Origin: Diatrype stigma | Lineage: Eukaryota > Ascomycota > Sordariomycetes > Xylariales > Diatrypaceae | Direction: 5' to 3' | Assembly (NCBI GenBank): GCA_022225965.2 | Contig: JAKJXP020000116.1 | Location: 67,533-131,532 of the forward strand | Length of the DNA: 64,000 bases | Part shown: positions 1 through 11,608 of the stretch, piece after piece | Layout of the letters: each line of letters begins with the position of its first letter | How positions within the stretch are numbered: the first letter of the stretch is position 1 | The notes under the pieces: generated by a model | What the model was told of the DNA's origin: nothing | Database searches by the model: none | The model's input: only the letters and a program-made list of their open reading frames with translations | Program-made: the position numbers and the translations under genes

Positions 1-3000
1 GAAGTCCTAGATGAGGTACCTGGAATGGAGAAACTTGTTAACGTTGTTATACTTAAAGTGGATGGACTTGGGTCTGATGTGCTTGGATTGAATGAAGTGA
101 AAGACGTTTGAGGAGTTAGGCTGGATGTAGTTGATTCTAAGTCCAAGACACTGCTAGATGCCATCGTAGTGAAGCCCAACGTACTACTGGGTGTGGATGT
201 AGTTGTATCTGAGCTTGATGGGTCCGCCAATGTTGAAGACCCTAGGTCAGATATAGGAGAACTAGATGAAGGCGTAGACGACCAGCTAGATAGGCTTATA
301 AAAGATGGCGTGGTTGTGCTAAACATATTGCTGGACATGCTGTTTGATGTAACACTTGACATACTGCTCGACATAGTACTCGTTATACTATTCGGTACAC
401 TTGGTGTACTGCTCGATGCACTACTCGATGCACTGCTCGATGCACTGCTCGATGCACTGCTCGATGCACTGCTCGATGCACTGCTCGATGCACTGCTCGA
501 TGCACTGCTCGATGCACTGCTCGATGCACTGCTCGATGCACTGCTCGACGTACTTCTCGACGCACTGCTTGACGTACTGCCCGGAGTACTGCTCGACGTA
601 CTGCCCGGAGTACTGCCCGGAGTACTGCTCGACGCACTACTCGACGCACTGCCCGGAGTAGTGGTCGACGCACTGCCCGGAGTAGTGGTCGACGTAGTGC
701 CCGGAGTACTGCCCGGAGTACTGCTCGACGCACTACTCGACGCACTGCCCGGAGTAGTGGTCGACGTACTGCCCGGAGTACTGCCCGGAGTACTGCTCGA
801 CGCACTACTCGACGCACTGCCCGGAGTACTGACCGACGTACTGCTCGACGTACTTCTCGACGCACTGCTCGACGCACTGCTTGGCGTACTGCCCGGAGTA
901 GTGCTCGATGTAGTGCCCACTAACGTAGATGATGAGGTAGTTGAAGATGTGCTAGGGGTAGTGGACGTGCTTGGAACGGATGAGCTCGTAAAGGATGGTG
1001 TGGTACTTGTGGTACTTGTGGAGGAGGTGAATATGCTCACGGTATTGGATATTGTGGTGGATGAAGTAGCTGATGTGGACGTGGTGGAAATGGAAGAACT
1101 TGTAGTCACAGAGCTTGTAGTGGGTGTGGATGTACCTGTGCTTGAAGATCCCGGGGAAGACGGTGTAGAAGTTGTCGAGGAGCCCGTAGAGCTCGTTGAA
1201 GAGCTTCCAGTAGACGTAGAGATGCTTGTAGTGAGAGAGCTTGTGGTAGGAGAGCTTGTAGTGAGAGAGCTTGTCGTGAGAGAGCTTGAAGTAGGAGAGC
1301 TTATAGTGAGAGAGCTTGTTGTGAGAGAGCTTGTTGTGAGAGAACTTGTAGTAGGAGAGCTTGTAGTACTTAAACCTGTGCTAGACGTGGACGTACTTTG
1401 GGTAGAGGTGGTAGAGTCGGCAAAGCCTGTAGATGTTGTAGTGAGTGTTGTGCTAGATGTAGTGCTGATCGTTGAACTGCCAGTACTTCTAGTTGAGCTA
1501 CCAGTGCTTGCAGTTGAGCTGGTAGTAAGGGATTGCGTAGTACCTGAATCCGTGCTAGACGTGGACGTACTTCTGGTAGAGGTAGTAGAACCTGTAGAGG
1601 TAGTAGAACCTGTAGAGCTTGTAGATGTCGTGGTGATTACTGTGCTAGATGTGGTGCTTGGAGTGGAACTAGTGGCACTTGCAGTAGAAGTAGTGGTGCT
1701 TATAGTTGAGCTGGTAGTAAGGGAGTTTGTACTTGAACCTGCGCTAGACGTGGACGTACTTTGGGTAGGCAATGTAGAACTTGTGGAAGACGACGTAGTA
1801 GGTATTGTGCTAGATGTGGTGCTTATAGTTGAGCTCGTAGTAAGGGAGTTTGTACTTGAACCTGCGCTAGACGTGGACGTAATTTGGGTAGAAGCTGTAG
1901 AACTTGCTGTAGACGACGTAGTAGGTATTGTGCTAGACGTGGTACTTGCGGTTGAGCTGGCAGTAGAGGAAGTTGTGGTACTTGAACCTGCGCTGGACGT
2001 GGACGTACTTTGGGTAGAAGCTGTAGAACTTGCTGTAGAACTTGCCGTAGAGCTTGCTGTAGAACTTGCTGTAGAGCTTGCTGTAGACGACGTAGTAGAT
2101 ATTGTGCTAGACGTGGTGCTTGCAGTTGAACTGGCAGTAGAGGAAGTTGCGGTACTTGAACCTGCACTACTAAACGTGGACGTACTTTGTGTAGAAGCTG
2201 TAGAACTTGCTGTAGAACTTGCTGTAGAGCTTGCTGTAGACGACGTAGTAGGTATTGTGCTAGACGTGGTACTTGCAGTTGAACTGGCAGTAGAGGAAGT
2301 TGCTGTACTTGAACCTGCACTACTAGACGTGGACGTACTTTGGGTAGAAGCTGTAGAACTTGCAGTTGAACTGGCAGTAGAGGAAGTTGCTGTACTTGAA
2401 CCTGCAATACTAGACGTGGACGAACTTTGGCCAGAAGCTGTAGAACTTGCTGTAGAACTTGCTGTAGAACTTGCTGTAGAACTTGCTGTAGAACTTGCTG
2501 TAGAACTTGCTGTAGAACTTGCTGTAAAACTTGCTGTAGAAGACGTAGTAGATATTGTGCTAGATGTGGTGCTTGCAGTTGAACTGGCAGTAGAAGAAGT
2601 TCTGGTACTTGAACCTGCACTACTAGAAGTGGACGTACTTTGGCTAGAAGCTGTAGAAGAAGCTGTAGAACTAGCTGTAAAACTAGCTGTAGAACTAGCT
2701 GTAGAACTAGCTGTAGAACTTGCTGTAGAACTTGCCGTAGAACTTGCTGTAGACGACGTACTAGGTATTGTGCTACTTGTGGATATTGTACTTGAGGAAA
2801 TGGTTGAACGAGTAGTGCTTGTTATCGTGGAGGATGCCGTAGATGAGGCCGTGAAAGAAGACGTTGTTACTGTTATGGCAACAGAAGAAGAAGTGCTTGC
2901 TATTGGATCTCCATCACTGTTTGGGGCATCTGGTTCGATGAGATTAGCTTATTTATGCTGGAAATGTGAGGGGAAGGCCTCAACATACTGGTACAACTAT

Positions 3001-4533
3001 AAAGAGGGGTACTTGAATACGTTGCAGACCAATCCGCCAACCAGGGGTTGTTGGGCGTGCCCCTTATGGCGTATACTAGGAGGCCTGCTGTCGGGCCACA
3101 GTTTTCTTTGGGGTTACCAGGACAAATCCGATTGCAATCTTCCATATTATTGCGATTGCCCGTGGGAGCCGTGCTTCCACAACGGCAAACCCCGACGCCG
3201 GTTGTCGAAACCCGGATACCAGCAAAGTTCTTGCGTAAAATCTGACATCTGGAAACGCATCCTTCAACACTGAAGGCTTCGGTCGGGGCACCATCAACAC
3301 CATCACCGAAATCGTTATAGCCAGTGTAGCAGCCATAGTTTATATAAGCGGCTTGGTCATTTCCATCGATCGGGGACGCGGTGGCTACGAAGGATACCGT
3401 TCTCGATATCGTACGGGCAGCGGTGCCACTCGTACTGTACTGAACCGCCGTCGTCTTCCTTGCAACAAAGCTCGGCGTAGGGAAGCATGATGTGAATGTA
3501 GGCGTATCGTCGGCTGTAGCCGCAAAACCCGGGATTCTCGGGATGTTGCACCCCTGGAATTGAGGGTTGACATATACTGGGTATACTTGAAAGTAGTCAC
3601 TACCACAGCAGTCTTGACCGGTGCAGCCACTGTTTGCCGTTATCAGCCAGAATATGTAAGATTCCCGAAGATAGACTTACCCGACGGCGCCACTAGTACA
3701 ACTGATCTTGCAATCATTAAAGGAGGTGTCATCGAAGGCTCGGGCACCAAAGCCAAAGTCAGAGCCACAATTGCACTTTACGGCCCTGATAATATGTCAG
3801 CATTGCATGATCCCCCCAGGACACAGTTTACCTACGTTGGGCTGGTATAGACCATTCGAGCCATTGAGTACCCATAGTTAGCGCACAGATTGAGACATGC
3901 AGTCGAGCTCGATGCCGTGGCATCAATGACAGCGGGTTCGATGGTGTCAAAATTTGGCTTCCGAAAGCACCCTAGCTTCCTCCACCCGCTAAGTTGAGCT
4001 GCTGGGTCACTCAGCGTGTTCTCATCCGGAAATGATGGGTCGACGAAGACTCTGGCATAGTTAGAACTACCACACGTATTGCCACTATCTCCTGGACAGG
4101 GCTGGTTGCAAAGTAAATTGTCCTGGTTCGGCGTGATGGTTATTGAGCCCCGTGTAAGACTCATGCCACATTTGCACCCAGAGCTGCCAAACAGGGCGGC
4201 GTATTTGTAGCCATGAGCGCGGCAGGCATCCGAACAGTAGTGCGATGTGAAGGTGTTGTTGAGCCCACTGCCTTCATTGTAGTTGATGTACGAGCGAGAA
4301 GGGATGGTCTGGCCGATAGGGTTTGGGTTGCCGGGGCTGTAAGGGAATATGGCATTGTTGTCTGTTTGGGTAGCGGACACTGATGCGCACCCGAGATATT
4401 GAAACCCTTGCTGTGCCGAACACGACAAAGCCAAATCCTTATACCAGAAACCTTGGGCATTCACGAGGGCTAGTTGGATCAACGTCCAGGAGACGGCCAC
4501 AACTGTAACCCTCACGTTATTGAAGGAGACCAT
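1..4533 (-). CDS. Triple WSC-domain secreted protein with mucin-like Ser/Thr tail (3' end beyond window)
   Basis: Proposed exons on the minus strand are 4533-3836, 3785-3681, 3629-2989 and 2929-<1; all three intron phases fit. The start at 4533 lies in a CACCATGG context and gives a hydrophobic signal peptide ending near VNAQ (about residue 27); an in-frame ATG at 4557 is less likely. Three cysteine-rich WSC-type modules lie at about residues 45-150, 175-285 and 366-456. WSC modules are carbohydrate-binding domains of cell-wall sensors and secreted fungal proteins. Exon 4 adds at least 975 residues composed almost only of Ser, Thr, Ala, Pro and Gly, in ASSS, ASST and STPG units, which looks heavily O-glycosylated. 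No stop occurs before the window edge, so a C-terminal membrane anchor or GPI signal cannot be judged. It could be a wall stress sensor or a secreted mucin-like wall protein; the exact role is unknown. Confidence 0.85.
409..550. repeat. 12-bp tandem repeat encoding Ala-Ser-Ser-Ser units
   Basis: About eleven near-perfect copies of a 12-bp unit (ctgctcgatgca on the plus strand) lie inside exon 4 of the WSC gene. Read on the minus strand each unit encodes ASSS. Diverged units encoding STPG and related motifs continue to about position 905. Confidence 0.9.
2432..2539. repeat. 12-bp tandem repeat encoding Ala-Ser-Ser-Thr units
   Basis: About eight to nine copies of a second 12-bp unit (gtagaacttgct on the plus strand) encode ASST on the minus strand. 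The same unit recurs in shorter runs between about 2030 and 2750, inside longer duplicated blocks of roughly 150-200 bp. Confidence 0.9.
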
Positions 4534-7016
4534 GGTGACCAATGGCCTAACCGCCAATCTAGCTCACGGGAGTATAGAGCTATCCCGCTGACAATTGAAT
4601 GGACAATAGTGAGAAATTATATGAGAGAAAGGGATGCTTAAGGGAAGAGACAGCGTTGTGATCAGGCTAGGAAGATAGAATGAAGTAAGAAGAACTTGGG
4701 CTTCTAGCTTATTTAACTGCACAACATGCATCGAATAATGGAATGCTGGATACACGCTTCGCCAATTTATGCCCCTTATTCGTGTGGGTAGTTGGCATTC
4801 CTACTCTGTTGAAACCCCTGGCAGCATAACAATTCGTGACGCCTCAGTAGTAAGGGACAAACGTTCGCCCCCCTGGAATGACACTTCTCGTAGTGCTCGA
4901 CGCCGTGTTTCGCGTCCCCCAGAGCCACCGACGGGAAAATATAAATTTTTGGTGGCCATTCTTCTTGGACTCCTGAGGTTGAGTTGAGGACTGTGCAGTC
5001 GTTAATGAAGCTATTCTGTTCTCTCTTTGCCTCGTTTCCAGGACGCGTTTCCTTAATATTCATCCCATACTAATTGTTGCACATAATCCATGTAGTGTGC
5101 CCAAGGGCTACAGCCGTTTCCTACAATCGCCACAATCGTTTAGTCAGGGATATGTCTTAGCCTCATCATTGTATTCGTCGCCCTAGCTGTGGACCTTACG
5201 TTCTCAATTCCCGACGTCGAATTCATCGAAAATAATGCGCTGGGAACTTGTTGATGTAATATCGTTGTCTCATACGCGAAAATCCACAGTCGCTGCCAAT
5301 TTCGCAGTGTCTTGAGAGTGTACGTAGGCACAGGTCTAGTCCCTCTGGACCAAATACATGGGATTTGCACCATTGGTGTACACTGCCAAGATACATATAC
5401 GCGCTGGACCTTTGCCAGTAGTACACGCGTTCTGGTATAAGGTCTTCATGTATGTAGATCCGTGTACATAAGTATATGTTGTGGCGTTCCTACATAAAGT
5501 ATGGGTGGCGTATAAGGTACAAATAAGCATGGCGGACTGGATATGAGGGATAGGGGGTATCACGTGGTGAACAGTCCACCAGCCCAGGACATCCTGCACT
5601 TATTAAGGCAAAGATTGGGCTCTCAGGTTGCTTTTATCATTTCATGAATACGTTAAGAACCACTTCGTGGTTTCTAGGCCAAAGTAACCATTCGAGCTTC
5701 CAGCAAGTTATGGAATTTCCAGGAGGAAACCTCCTAGAAACCCCCTTCGCGTCCGGCGCTAAACCACAGGCGTGACTATGCATACGGATCTGGCCAATCA
5801 TAATTTTTTGTCTCACTTCGACACTTCCAAGGGCGGACTCTCTTAAATTTCCGTCTCGCGAATTTTCATAACTATATGCATATATTTTCATACAGCAGAA
5901 CTTTATCAATACGTCACGATCTGGGTCCTGCAGGTGGTTTGCCATCTTCTCATACAAATTGCATAGGGCATAATGTACTGTGTCACGTGCTTGTCCGCGT
6001 ACACTAATACACCTAACCTATAGCAATTTCGGAAACTTCGATTAATGCATATGTACACTATTCCAAGGTAGGACAAGGGTTTGGTATATGGATGTTAATT
6101 CACTGTGTCGGGTTATCGTGTAGTTGATGTAATTGAGTAGACCCCGGATGTAGGGTACGAGGAATAACTTGTCAGGGATAGGGACGTTATGTTGGTGCAT
6201 AAAATATTATGTCGAATAGCAGTATTTAGGGGTCCTTTCCTTGACCCAGTTATCACGTAATTTAGCCACCTACTTCGTAGAGAAACAACAGCGGAAGCGT
6301 GCTACAGCACGCTTCAGAACTTCAACAATACACACTTCCATTATCACTCCATAAATCGAACATATTATCCTTGGTGTAGCATTACCTGTCCATGTTTATG
6401 TTGCTCCACTCAAGAACACTTCTTCAAACTCATTGGCGCTCGACATGCCGGATTCTCTGTAGATTTAGTTTGAAGCCCGCTAGGGTTACCCTACGTATTG
6501 CCGAAATGTAATACTATGTTGCAGACTCCGCAACAAAACTGCTAAAGAGTCTGGCTTTGCGGTCAATTCTTGTCCTGCGAAAAGCTCTCTGGTGTTGTTC
6601 AACCAAGGTGATACGATGGGGTTGAGAAGGAAAACCAGGTGTACTAATAGACAGAGGACTTGGAAGGTGGGGAAGAGGGTCTGGTCTATTCACGCAAGGA
6701 CCATGAGGGTCGGTAGGGTAAGTTGAATATTCCTACTAGTAACCCATCGGATTCGTTCTCACATTACACTTAACTACCATACACAAGATCGTGGCCTGTA
6801 TCGTGCTATATCGTATCAAGTGACTAGCACCGCCACTGTCATCTTGCTATGATCCAACGGATCAACCAGGTCGTGGGGTAATATCCAGGGCCACATTGGC
6901 GCATCCCTCACATTCAATCTCTTTTTTTCGACACAGCAATCTTTTGCCAACAGCCGGCGGACCAGGCGAGGTGGTTGTCATCCCTCGTGATGCCTTTCAC
7001 AGCAACGCAAGGTTCA
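4534..7016. other. Intergenic, no supported gene
   Basis: This is a 2.5 kb spacer between the divergently placed WSC gene start and the 3' end of the modin-like gene. Only short, unrelated reading frames occur; none shows a recognisable domain or a convincing splice pattern. It must hold the promoter of the WSC gene and the terminator of the modin-like gene, but no distinct element was identified. Confidence 0.6.
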
Positions 7017-9044
7017 CTAGACAATGTAAACGGGTAGTCGGCTCCCCAGTAGCTCGCTCTTGGACATCTGCACGTCGTTCTTGTGGAAGTCGTGTAGCAG
7101 CAGCCAGCACAGCATGCGGAAGACAAGGGCACACCAAATGGTGTTGAGGTTGACCAGCTTCTCGTCATCGATCCCGAGCCCCGTCTGCTGCCGCGAGACG
7201 AGCGTCTGCCTGTCGTCGTCATCGTCTTTATTGGGGCTTCCGGCGGCTGCCGGGTTCTCAGAGAAGGGAGCAGCGGCGGCGGCGGCGGCGGCAGCGCCGG
7301 TCATCGGCGTCGTGAAGCGGCGCTTAGGCGCCGTCTCGATCGCTTTGGGCCGGACCTGGTCAAAGTAGATGCCGATGAAGTCGCTCTGCTTGTCCTCCGG
7401 AGTCGCGTTGTTGAGGTCGTCGAAGGGCCGTTCGCTGCTCGCCTCATTCATGAGCTGCAGCACCGTCTCGAAGTGGGCGCGCAGGATCCCGACCACGAGG
7501 TACTCCAATTCCATGTTCGTCAGGTAATCATCGACGCTGTCGAGCGACTTGTGGAGAGCATCAAGGGTGGCAACCGTGAATTCGGACTCCGCTTTACTCG
7601 ACCTGCGCGCCCGGTTGATATTCTCGAGGCTCTTCTTGATCATCCTGATCTGGTCATTCACCAGAATACCCTCGAGGTCCTCTATCTTCTCGTTGTACGC
7701 CTCCAGCAGCTTCCACATGGAGAAGGACTTCTTTTCCCAGTGGTAGGTGGTGGGGTTAGGGAGCATGCGGAAAGCAGAGCCGAACGCATGTAGGGTTCGG
7801 CCGAGCATTCCGAGAACCTCGAATGCCACTATGACATGACGTTAGTACTTGCAGACAGATAAGACGGGAATATTAAGGCGTGCTTGCCAGGGAATAGGTG
7901 GATTGTATCCTTGTCCTCTTCGAGGAAACAGTTGGCAGTGTTCGCGTTGCAACCTATAACTGTAAAAGTGTCGGCGATTTCCCTAGGATGCCCCAGCTGA
8001 AGAGCAGCTAAGTCCTCGGGCTGATCAAATGGGAACTTCAGGCGCTCTTCGTCATCCGCGCTCTTGCAAAAGATTGTGGGAACGACGCCGAAACAATATT
8101 GTTTTATCTCATCCTTTGGGATTACCCGGTTCTCCCTGAACAAAGTTCGCCCCGTCCTCTGAAAGGTGAAAACCAAGCCTAGGTCGCTGACGGGTGCTCC
8201 TGACAGCATGTAGCCGTTACCTTCGGCACGGTATCTTTCTGAATTCCTGCTGAACTCCTTCCAGTGCAAACCCAATACGGCGGCGAGCTCAATGATGTGG
8301 CATATCGTACTGGTAGCATATGGTTTTGTCATGCTCGATGGCACTGTAAGCCTTAATGTTAGTGGGATCTAAGCCAATAAGTGCTCCAAGGTGTGAAAGT
8401 GAGAGACCTTGTGCTAAGGGGCGACTAGAGAGGCAAATTTCAGACAGGGGCGGAAGATTAAGAGACAACTCACTTGTGTCCCAACTCTTGATGTTCTTCT
8501 GTACGGCAACAGCAAGGGTCCGCTCTCCAAACCTAGCGGGCGTCTCGGTTCCAGAGTAGTGATAATAGAAACTCGACTGCCATTCTGCGCTATCGTACTC
8601 CATCTTTTGTATAGCAGCAAGCAGCTCGACCCACGAGGCACGCTCGTTGTCGGCAGTGTGTATCAGCTCTTTCAAAGAGCGCTTTTCTCTCTGCTGCTTG
8701 TCATCCTTCGGGAGCAGGGTTCTTGTCTCTCTGTAGCTCTTCTCCGTCCCGTCGGCATACCATATCGGCTGTAGAGGAATCGGTCCCTTGTCGTTGTTGG
8801 GCGGGGCGAGGAATATGACGGGAGTTTCGAATTCGACCTCGAAGCGAAGATCGGAGAGCTTGAACTTCCTCCTCGTATACTTCCCCCACTCGCCCATAGT
8901 CTTCACACCACATCTCGCAAAGCCAGCTGCCGAGGAGGCGAAGTATGTCTGGAGTACTTGGAGTACAGTAGCGCTAAGGGCAATGAGGGAGATGATGAGA
9001 GCTACGATAGACACGTAAACCTCACGGTCGTCATCACCGGCCAT
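7017..9044 (-). CDS. Modin-like N-terminally membrane-anchored fungal protein
   Basis: Proposed exons are 9044-8474, 8343-7888 and 7828-7017, giving 612 aa. The N-terminus (about residues 9-32) is a strongly hydrophobic segment, consistent with a single membrane anchor, followed by a cytosolic-type body. The segments around FETPVIFLAPPNN and PYATSTICHIIELA resemble proteins deposited in Sordariomycete genomes under the name modin; the biochemical function of that family is not known to me. Intron 1 is canonical (GTGAGT, branch CACTAAC, TACAG). Intron 2 (7829-7887) has a perfect TACTAAC branch and TAG acceptor, but the only donor of normal length and phase is GC (G|GCAAGC). An Ala-rich run near the third exon's middle is encoded by GCC repeats. 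Family recognition is from memory of sequence character, so the name is provisional; the gene structure is well supported by phase. Confidence 0.75.
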
Positions 9045-10616
9045 GATGGGGGTTGTGAATACCCTAGAGATTGGCCCGGAATCGTCGATAGCTACCTAAC
9101 AGCTCGGTTGCGAATCGGACCCGGCATGTAGCCGTATTATGTATAGGTATTATATAGGCGATATCGACGAAAAGACTCGATCGTGGTGTGTCCCAATAAG
9201 CCTGTTCAATCAACGATGGTGTGGTTTCACATAGTATGCACACATAAAAACGTAATTGTATTTCCTAACCCAGGCAGATCGAATACATTACTCCAGGAAA
9301 TGGCACATGGTATGTTTCGTCGATGAGCAGCTTATAAGCAAGTACGGATGGATAGGAACACGACATATAACATCATGAATGGACATTTTTAAATAAGTAT
9401 GACAGAGTGCCAGACAGCGTGCTAGACAATGCGAGGCTGTGTTTGCTGGTCATAACAAGGTCGCTGCAGGCTGGGCGAGGAGCATCCGAGAGTAACGCTG
9501 TGTGACCAATCCGATACTTGATAGCCACTGGGTGGCTTCGACGAGGGCCTGCAATGGTGGCTCGTGAGGTTCGTGAGGATCTGGAAAGGGTAACTGCTAG
9601 ACTTCGTGCGCATGTACGTATGCACCGTACATACATACGTGCATACCTATGTGTGCCGTGCATACCTATGTGTGCTAGTAGATAGTAAGCAACAGAGGGC
9701 GCTCAAGGCGACTGGACGGCGGATTAGGCAGTGTTCGGTATCATCAAGATCCAAGATCCCTAGTGTAAGGCGCAGCGCTGGCAGTTGGTTGAGCCCGCTG
9801 TGATATACTCAACTCCTGTGATGTGATAGCAGGAGAATAAGGAAGAAATGGAGCTGAGTCTCGAGTCTCTACTTACCTACAGGTAGTTACAGGTAGTTTA
9901 GGTAGACTAGTGAGTTACGTAGTTCGGATTGTTCAGCGGCATGTGGAGCCAAATAAGGCTTTACCCGTTTCTGCCCGTCGGATTGACTCTACTTTAGCGC
10001 CAAACTAATCTAGTATGGCGGGATGATTGACAGCACCTGCACAGGCTGCACTGGAGGCCCCGAGCAACAGGTGGGCGTAGCGGGCCGGAGGGGCATGGAA
10101 GTACTGTATGTATAGTACGTACATGATGCACTGCATTTCAGGGACTGCTGCATTTCGAGGCCATTTCTAACTGGAACCTACTCCATACACACGCACCTTG
10201 TAAGTTGACTCCGCCTCCAATGCTTTGCACAATATACGGGAGGTGTCGTAATGCGATGTGGCTGTGGAAGCATCCGCTTGAAGCTGAGGACTCCGTTCTG
10301 GCTCTGTCATCATGGTATGTATGTACCTTCGGGGTGACTTTGTCATCGTTTAATTGTCTTCGCCTCGTACATCGAACGAACATAAATGGAATGCTATCAC
10401 CGGAGCCACGCGGGTCCTTCCGTTGCTCTGGAATTCTTCAGAGTCAGCTGTTTGTGATATCGACAATATTATGAGTCAACTGGAAATCAGGGTTTGTAGA
10501 TGCATAATTTCCGTTGTTTCTTATTAGGAAGTCAACCAACACAGTGGCATAACATAACACACTTCGACGGTGATTCAAACCTAACCACAAGTAAACACAG
10601 CTGAACATGGGACGTC
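9045..10616. other. Intergenic, no supported gene
   Basis: Only short unrelated frames were seen. Around 9605-9680 there is an alternating purine-pyrimidine stretch in which the unit gcatacctatgtgtgc is directly duplicated. Around 9880-9915 there are several copies of a TACCT/AGGTA motif. Confidence 0.6.
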
Positions 10617-11288
10617 CACTGGAGTTATCTCAGAAACAGACGTATTTCCTGGACCTTCAATTGCTAGGGGCTGGTAGTGGCTTGTATGTGGCTAGTGGTG
10701 GCTAGTAGTGGCTAATGGTGGCTAGTGTGGTGCGAATGGTCCAGGAAAGACGTCTGAGACGGCGATCCGAAAAAGGGCTGACCCTGGTGAACAAATGTAT
10801 GGGAAACGAAAAGATACCGCACTGTCACTCCCCTATAACTTCGCCAATACTTGTCCTATAAGAAATCCGAAAGTACGCCAAAGGTCGCAGCTCAATGGAG
10901 ATCATTTTGATATAAAATATAAAGCTCTACGATATCGGATGGCCGTAATCCGACTTCAAAACGAACAAGGGTACCCTGGTGAACACTTTTGATCGTTCTG
11001 GACTCGGCTCGTATTTTACCGCAATACGACGTATTAAAGATGCGAAAGTACTTAAAGATAGCCATGAGCTATAGCTAGCCCCGGACGTTATTGGATTTTT
11101 AATATTTAAAGTATTGGTAAAGTTATAGGCATATAACGATATAGGGGGGTACTTGTTCACCTGGGCCCCTATAGGCGCCCGATCGCCGTCTCAGACCACT
11201 TTTCGGAATCTAGTGGCGCCAGCCACACCTACGCCCCCCAGCCCCCTACCCAAAAGAAAAGTGGTCTGTTTCTGAGATAACACTGGAG
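10617..11288. mobile_element. Non-autonomous hAT-like element (MITE) with 8-bp target-site duplication
   Basis: The element proper is 10625-11280 (656 bp). Its ends are a 17-bp perfect terminal inverted repeat, TTATCTCAGAAACAGAC, and the element is bracketed by a perfect 8-bp direct repeat CACTGGAG (10617-10624 and 11281-11288). Eight-bp duplications are typical of hAT transposases. The interior has no long reading frame. Much of it forms an imperfect inverted repeat: for example the GTCTGAGACGGCGATC segment near 10751 reappears inverted near 11187, and GGTGAACAA near 10786 reappears inverted near 11153. A short tandem array of a gctagtggt-like 9-mer lies at 10675-10727. Any mobilising transposase would have to be encoded elsewhere. 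Confidence 0.8.
10675..10727. repeat. Subterminal 9-bp tandem repeat array in the hAT-like element
   Basis: About five imperfect copies of a ggctagtgg-like unit sit just inside the left end of the element. Clustered subterminal repeats are typical transposase-binding sites in hAT elements, so this is a plausible binding array. The right end has no equally clear counterpart. Confidence 0.5.
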
Positions 11289-11608
11289 GTAAACTTCATG
11301 AACTTTACCTCATGAACGTTACCTCCAACTTGGGCCTCTGAACGTGTTGTGGGTCTGAACCCACAGTTAAGTAGGCGCCTAATGAATTCGTTGAAGCGCC
11401 CAAGCCTCGGCTCTCTCAGTGAGAATTGTCAATTAGTTACTGATTCTACTCAACTATCAGCATTGGTTGCTAGTTATATGATCGCACACCCTCACATTCG
11501 AGAAGCGATACATTTGATAGCAGATCCAAAACACCATCGAACAAGGAAGCAGCCTATTCTTAATTAAGCCAAGGACTGGTGGATTCACCACCCCCGGGGC
11601 TCAACAAG

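Noticed and set aside
383..877. Arg-Ala-Val repeat frame on the minus strand and Met-His-Cys-Ser repeat frame on the plus strand
   Set aside because: Both are alternative frames of the same 12-bp repeat.
1823..2620. Gln/Leu-rich minus-strand frame
   Set aside because: Second frame of the ASST repeat region, out of phase with the WSC gene.
169..3273. A 1034-residue plus-strand open frame rich in Leu, Val, Asp and Glu
   Set aside because: It is the antisense of the Ser/Thr-rich exon. Short repeats whose length is a multiple of three keep several frames open; the WSC domains, splice sites and signal peptide are all on the minus strand.
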